Of a stretch of DNA of 25,567 nucleotides, positions 22,681 through 25,567 are shown piece by piece. Both the position numbers and the translations under genes were made by a program. Positions within the stretch are counted from its first letter, which is position 1, and every line of letters starts with the position of its first letter. Below the pieces are notes generated by a model. The model saw nothing but the letters and a program-made list of their open reading frames with translations. It was not told the DNA's origin and ran no database searches. This DNA is from Holophagaceae bacterium (GTDB lineage Bacteria > Acidobacteriota > Holophagae > Holophagales > Holophagaceae), in assembly GCA_025353305.1 (NCBI GenBank), contig JANXQX010000172.1:1-25567 (forward strand). The letters are read 5' to 3'.

Positions 22681-24312
22681 ATGCAGGTCACGCTCACCCA
22701 TCACACCAACACTCGGAAGTCCCTGGAGATCCACGTCCCCGCGGCGGAAGTCACCTCGACGTTCGGAGAAGCCCTGGCCCGCATCGCCCCGAAGGTGAAA
22801 CTGCCAGGTTTCCGCCCCGGCAAGGTGCCGAAGAATGTTCTGTTATCCCGCTATGCCCGTGAAATCCGCCAGGATGTGGCAGACATCTTGGTGCAGAGGC
22901 TCTTCTGGGATGCCGCGGCCGCGGCCGGCACGCAACCCATTTCCCAGCCTGCCCTTGAAAAGGCGGATTTGTCAGATGGGAAAGATGGCTCCATCAAGAC
23001 CCTTTACGATGTCGCTCCCGATGTGAAGCTGCCGGAATACAAGGGCTTCAAACTGACGAAGAAGAAGCGCGCCATCGACGAAGCGGCCGTGGAGGAACAC
23101 CTGGAGTCCATGCGCCAGGAAGCCGCCAAGCTTTTGTCCGAAGACGGCGTCAGCGCCGAAGGGCTCTACGCAACCTTCGACATCAAGGCCAAGCCCGCGG
23201 GCTTGAAGTCCCAGACCTATCGCGACCAGGTCATCCAGCTGGATCCCAAGCGTCCCTTCGACGCCGAGGTCCTGGGCCTCAAAGTGGATGAGACCCGCGC
23301 CTTCGACGTGGCCGTGCCGGTGGAAGATCCCAACAAGACCATGGCCGGCAAAATGGTGCACTACCAAGTTACCCTCAAGGACCTGCGCAGGCACACCGTC
23401 CCCGAATTGAACGACGAATTCGCCAAGGACATGGGCGACTACACGGATTTGAAAGTCCTCCGGGCCTTCGTGCGAAAAGAATTGGAGGAGGCCGCCGAGC
23501 GCGATGCCCATGCCCGCTTGCAGAGCACGGTGCTGGAGACCCTGCTGGATGCCGCGCCGTTCGAAGTGCCCGTCTCCATGGTCTCCCTGCAGTTGGATGA
23601 CTACAGCCAGGAATTCGCCAACCTGATTTCCCGGCAGGGCATCGACCCCCGCCGTGTGAACTGGAACGCCTACCGCCAGACCCGGCTGCGGGACGCCGAG
23701 CGCGCCGTGCGCAGCGGCTACCTGCTCCAGACCATCGGCAATGCCGAAGACATCCAGGTATCCGATGATGAAATCGATGCCGACATCAGGACCTACATGG
23801 AAGAGAACAAGGTGCAGCAGCCCTTCGCTTCCTTCAAGGCAGAGCTCGAAGGCCGCGGCGCCACCACTGAAATCAAGGGCCGGATCCGCACGGACAAAAT
23901 TTTCGATGCCCTCATCGCCACTGCGACGGTCACCGAAGAACTGTTGGACAAGAAAGCCTTCGAAGAACTCGTGGAATTGGAACGCAAGCGGGATGCGGGC
24001 CTCGCTTCCGCGCGATTCGATGCGGGTGGCCTGGAGAGCGGTGAGGCCGAGCAGGAGGGTGGTGGTCCCGAATCCGTGCAGCATGGCGAAGAAGCCCACG
24101 TCCACGGCCCAGACTGCGATCACGACCACGATCAGGTCGAGGAAAAGCCAAGGAAGAAGGCTGCCGCCAGAGCGGAACAGGCCGATGATGAAAAACCCAA
24201 AAAGGCCGCCAAAAAATCTGAGGCCGTGGCTGAAGAGAAGCCTAAAAAACACAAGAAGGACGAGGATGCTGAGCAAGACAAGCACAAGAAGGGCAAGAAA
24301 AAGTCAGAGTAG
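22681..24312 (+). CDS. tig: Trigger factor with long charged, His-rich C-terminal tail
   Basis: A 543-residue ribosome-associated chaperone. The start at ATG 22681 has AGGAG six bases upstream; an earlier in-frame reading would run through tRNA-Leu. The N domain carries the ribosome-binding signature GFRPGKVP (43-50). An FKBP-like PPIase region (about 150-240) follows, then the helical C domain (to about 450). Beyond this, at ~467-486, lies a His/Asp/Cys cluster (HGEEAHVHGPDCDHDHD), and a Lys/Glu-rich disordered tail runs to the end. The standard protein is about 430 residues, so the tail adds roughly 90. Gene order tig then clpP matches many bacteria, though a minus-strand gene lies between them here. 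Confidence 0.96.
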   Translation: MQVTLTHHTNTRKSLEIHVPAAEVTSTFGEALARIAPKVKLPGFRPGKVPKNVLLSRYAREIRQDVADILVQRLFWDAAAAAGTQPISQPALEKADLSDGKDGSIKTLYDVAPDVKLPEYKGFKLTKKKRAIDEAAVEEHLESMRQEAAKLLSEDGVSAEGLYATFDIKAKPAGLKSQTYRDQVIQLDPKRPFDAEVLGLKVDETRAFDVAVPVEDPNKTMAGKMVHYQVTLKDLRRHTVPELNDEFAKDMGDYTDLKVLRAFVRKELEEAAERDAHARLQSTVLETLLDAAPFEVPVSMVSLQLDDYSQEFANLISRQGIDPRRVNWNAYRQTRLRDAERAVRSGYLLQTIGNAEDIQVSDDEIDADIRTYMEENKVQQPFASFKAELEGRGATTEIKGRIRTDKIFDALIATATVTEELLDKKAFEELVELERKRDAGLASARFDAGGLESGEAEQEGGGPESVQHGEEAHVHGPDCDHDHDQVEEKPRKKAAARAEQADDEKPKKAAKKSEAVAEEKPKKHKKDEDAEQDKHKKGKKKSE

Positions 24313-24414
24313 GCAGGAGACGCCCTGGGGCGCCCCTCCTTGCTTCTGCTGTCAGCGTTATTTTTAAGTCGCGCCTTGCCTTGGAACGGTCTCTCCTTCG
24401 ACCTTTCTCCAAAC

Positions 24415-24441
24415 TTTTAGGGGACGGAACGGCCCCTAAAA
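24415..24441 (-). terminator. Hairpin at the 3' end of the lipoprotein gene
   Basis: TTTTAGGGG (24415-24423), a 9-nt loop and CCCCTAAAA (24433-24441) form a perfect 9-bp stem that covers the lipoprotein stop codon (24436-24438). It is likely a transcription end between tig and this gene, but no long U tract is present in either direction. Confidence 0.5.
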
Positions 24442-24837
24442 CTTCTCGATGCGCACGATCAGGTCGTCCTGGAGTATGCGGTAACCCTTGCCGCGCTCAC
24501 GGGTGGGTACCACGGCTTCGAAAATCGTGTGGGACGCAGTCAGGCCGGGAGTTCCACCCCCGGGCATTTCAGATTGCTCGCTGGTGGCCTTGCAGGGCAC
24601 GCGGATGACCTTCCCGTCCTGAAGAAAATACTCCAGGGCGAACCTGACCGTTTCCTCCTTGCGCCAGGTGTAACCGCCAGAATCCGTGTATTGGAGTTTG
24701 GTGCGGACCTGCTCGCCGAATTCCTCACGGATGATCCAGATGCTGCTCCCCGTGCCAAGGATGGGGCCCATGGCCGGTTGTTTGCAGCCAACACCCGATA
24801 GTGAGGCGAAGAGGAGAATGAGGATCCTGGATTTCAT
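24436..24837 (-). CDS. Putative small lipoprotein of unknown function
   Basis: A 133-residue ORF with a lipoprotein-like signal peptide (MKSRILILLFASLSGVGC, Cys18 as probable lipidation site, though Gly at -3 is unusual). The rest is a mature domain of about 115 residues with alternating beta-like segments (SIWIIREEF, TKLQYTDSGGYTWRKEET, ILQDDLIVRIEKF). No family recognised. It runs opposite to tig and clpP and separates them. The start at ATG 24837 keeps the complete signal peptide. Confidence 0.7.
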   Translation of the reverse strand: MKSRILILLFASLSGVGCKQPAMGPILGTGSSIWIIREEFGEQVRTKLQYTDSGGYTWRKEETVRFALEYFLQDGKVIRVPCKATSEQSEMPGGGTPGLTASHTIFEAVVPTRERGKGYRILQDDLIVRIEKF

Positions 24838-25004
24838 GGGTACCCGCTTGAACGAAAGGCCTGCATCAAGTATGCGCCGATGGAGATCCGGAGGGCCTCT
24901 TTGAAGGGAAAAGTGTTCCTACCCGCAGGCAGCGCCGTGGCCAGAGAGGACTCACGCCTTCTAACGCCTGCGGTATCCTGGCTGGGAAGCGTTCAGGAGC
25001 CATC

Positions 25005-25567
25005 ATGCCCAGCAGCTACTACCCACCCATTGTCATTGAGCAAACCCCACGGGGCGAGCGCAGCTATGACATCTATTCGCGCCTGCTCAAGGACAACATC
25101 ATCTTTCTCGGCACCGCCATTGATGACAACGTGGCCAATGCCATCGTCGCGCAGATGCTGTTCCTGGAAAGCGAGGATCCGGACAAGGACATCCAGATCT
25201 ACATCAATAGCCCCGGGGGCAGCGTCACATCGGGCCTCGCCATCTACGACACCATGCAGTTCGTGAAGAATGACATCGTCACCTACTGCATCGGCCAGTG
25301 CGCTTCCATGGGTGCGCATCTGCTGGCGGCCGGCACCAAGGGCAAGCGGTTCGCACTTCCCAACGCCCGCATCATGATCCACCAGCCCTCGGGCGGAGCC
25401 CAAGGCCAGGCAACTGAGATCGAGATCAGCTATAAGGAGATCCAGCGCTTGAAAGATGCGCTGAGCGAGTCCTTTGCCAAGCACACCGGACAGACCGTGA
25501 AGAAGGTGCAGAAGGACATGGACCGCGACTACTTCATGAGCGCCGAGGAAGCCCTGAACTACGGCAT
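25005..25567 (+). CDS. clpP: ATP-dependent Clp protease proteolytic subunit (3' end outside window)
   Basis: The first 187 residues of ClpP, the serine peptidase chamber that works with ClpX or ClpA-type ATPases. Ser101 ([11 protein letters not shown]) and His126 (MIHQPSGG) of the catalytic triad are visible; the [20 protein letters not shown] oxyanion segment is intact. ATG 25005 has AGGAG upstream. The last residues ([16 protein letters not shown]) include the region of the catalytic Asp. The gap 24838-25004 probably holds its own promoter, which I could not place. Confidence 0.97.
   Translation, partial: MPSSYYPPIVIEQTPRGERSYDIYSRLLKDNIIFLGTAIDDNVANAIVAQMLFLESEDPDKDIQIYINSPGGSVTSGLAIYDTMQFVKNDIVTYCIGQCASMGAHLLAAGTKGKRFALPNARIMIHQPSGGAQGQATEIEISYKEIQRLKDALSESFAKHTGQTVKKVQKDMDRDYFMSAEEALNYG

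Noticed and set aside
22972..24285. Minus-strand frame of 437 codons opposite tig
   Set aside because: Antisense shadow of a GC-rich gene; trigger factor domains are clear on the plus strand.
24313..24345. Intrinsic terminator directly after tig
   Set aside because: CGCCC-TG-GGGCG is a short stem with poorly paired flanks and no U tract; too weak to call.

Overview
The window looks like a chromosomal segment from a GC-rich (roughly 60%) Gram-negative bacterium that makes large multiheme c-type cytochromes. The mix of a tandem-octaheme cytochrome of the CxxxxCH...CXXCH type, an NtrY-like kinase, a FYDLN-type zinc ribbon protein and a long-tailed trigger factor suggests a metal-respiring Acidobacteriota (Holophagae/Geothrix-like) or, less likely, a Desulfuromonadota relative. 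This assignment is inference from gene content only; no 16S rRNA or other taxonomic marker was compared.

Layout. (1) 1-2846, minus: the N-terminal 948 residues of a huge multiheme cytochrome that runs off the left edge. It has 29 candidate haem motifs and an internal octaheme repeat with an exact 825-bp period. (2) 2847-3849: a divergent regulatory region, then a two-TM LuxR-type regulator on the plus strand. (3) 3846-8176, minus: dprA, topA, a small membrane protein and an RDD protein. (4) 8191-11893, plus: rpmB with its promoter and terminator, tsaB, rimI and an NtrY-like sensor kinase with no ntrX beside it. (5) 11991-12656, minus: a VapBC-type toxin-antitoxin pair with a clear promoter and overlapping operator-like palindrome. 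(6) 12724-14372, minus: surE, acylphosphatase and apt, coupled by 4-nt overlaps, followed by a 30-codon single-TM ORF. (7) 14520-16658, minus: htpX and an exported VWA protein. (8) 16787-19213, minus: an rsbV-rsbW-rsbU partner-switching operon with no sigma factor beside it. (9) 19317-22217, plus: a GAF-like/proline-rich protein, a FYDLN zinc ribbon protein and an adenosine-deaminase-family enzyme. (10) 22420-25567, plus: tRNA-Arg(UCG), tRNA-Leu(UAG), trigger factor and clpP (cut by the right edge), with a small lipoprotein gene on the minus strand between tig and clpP.

Most genes are housekeeping: DNA topology and uptake, t6A tRNA modification, ribosomal protein acetylation, nucleotide salvage, proteostasis. 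The unusual content is the repeat cytochrome with its neighbouring membrane-tethered regulator, an RsbW-like protein whose ATP-binding G1 aspartate is replaced by histidine, and a set of intergenic arrays with a strict 7-nt period but different core words at four gene borders (before tsaB, after ntrY, before surE, after the deaminase). Two of those arrays are built as inverted pairs. A separate pair of ~46-bp direct repeats exactly 90 bp apart, with a long hairpin, lies at 21067-21220.
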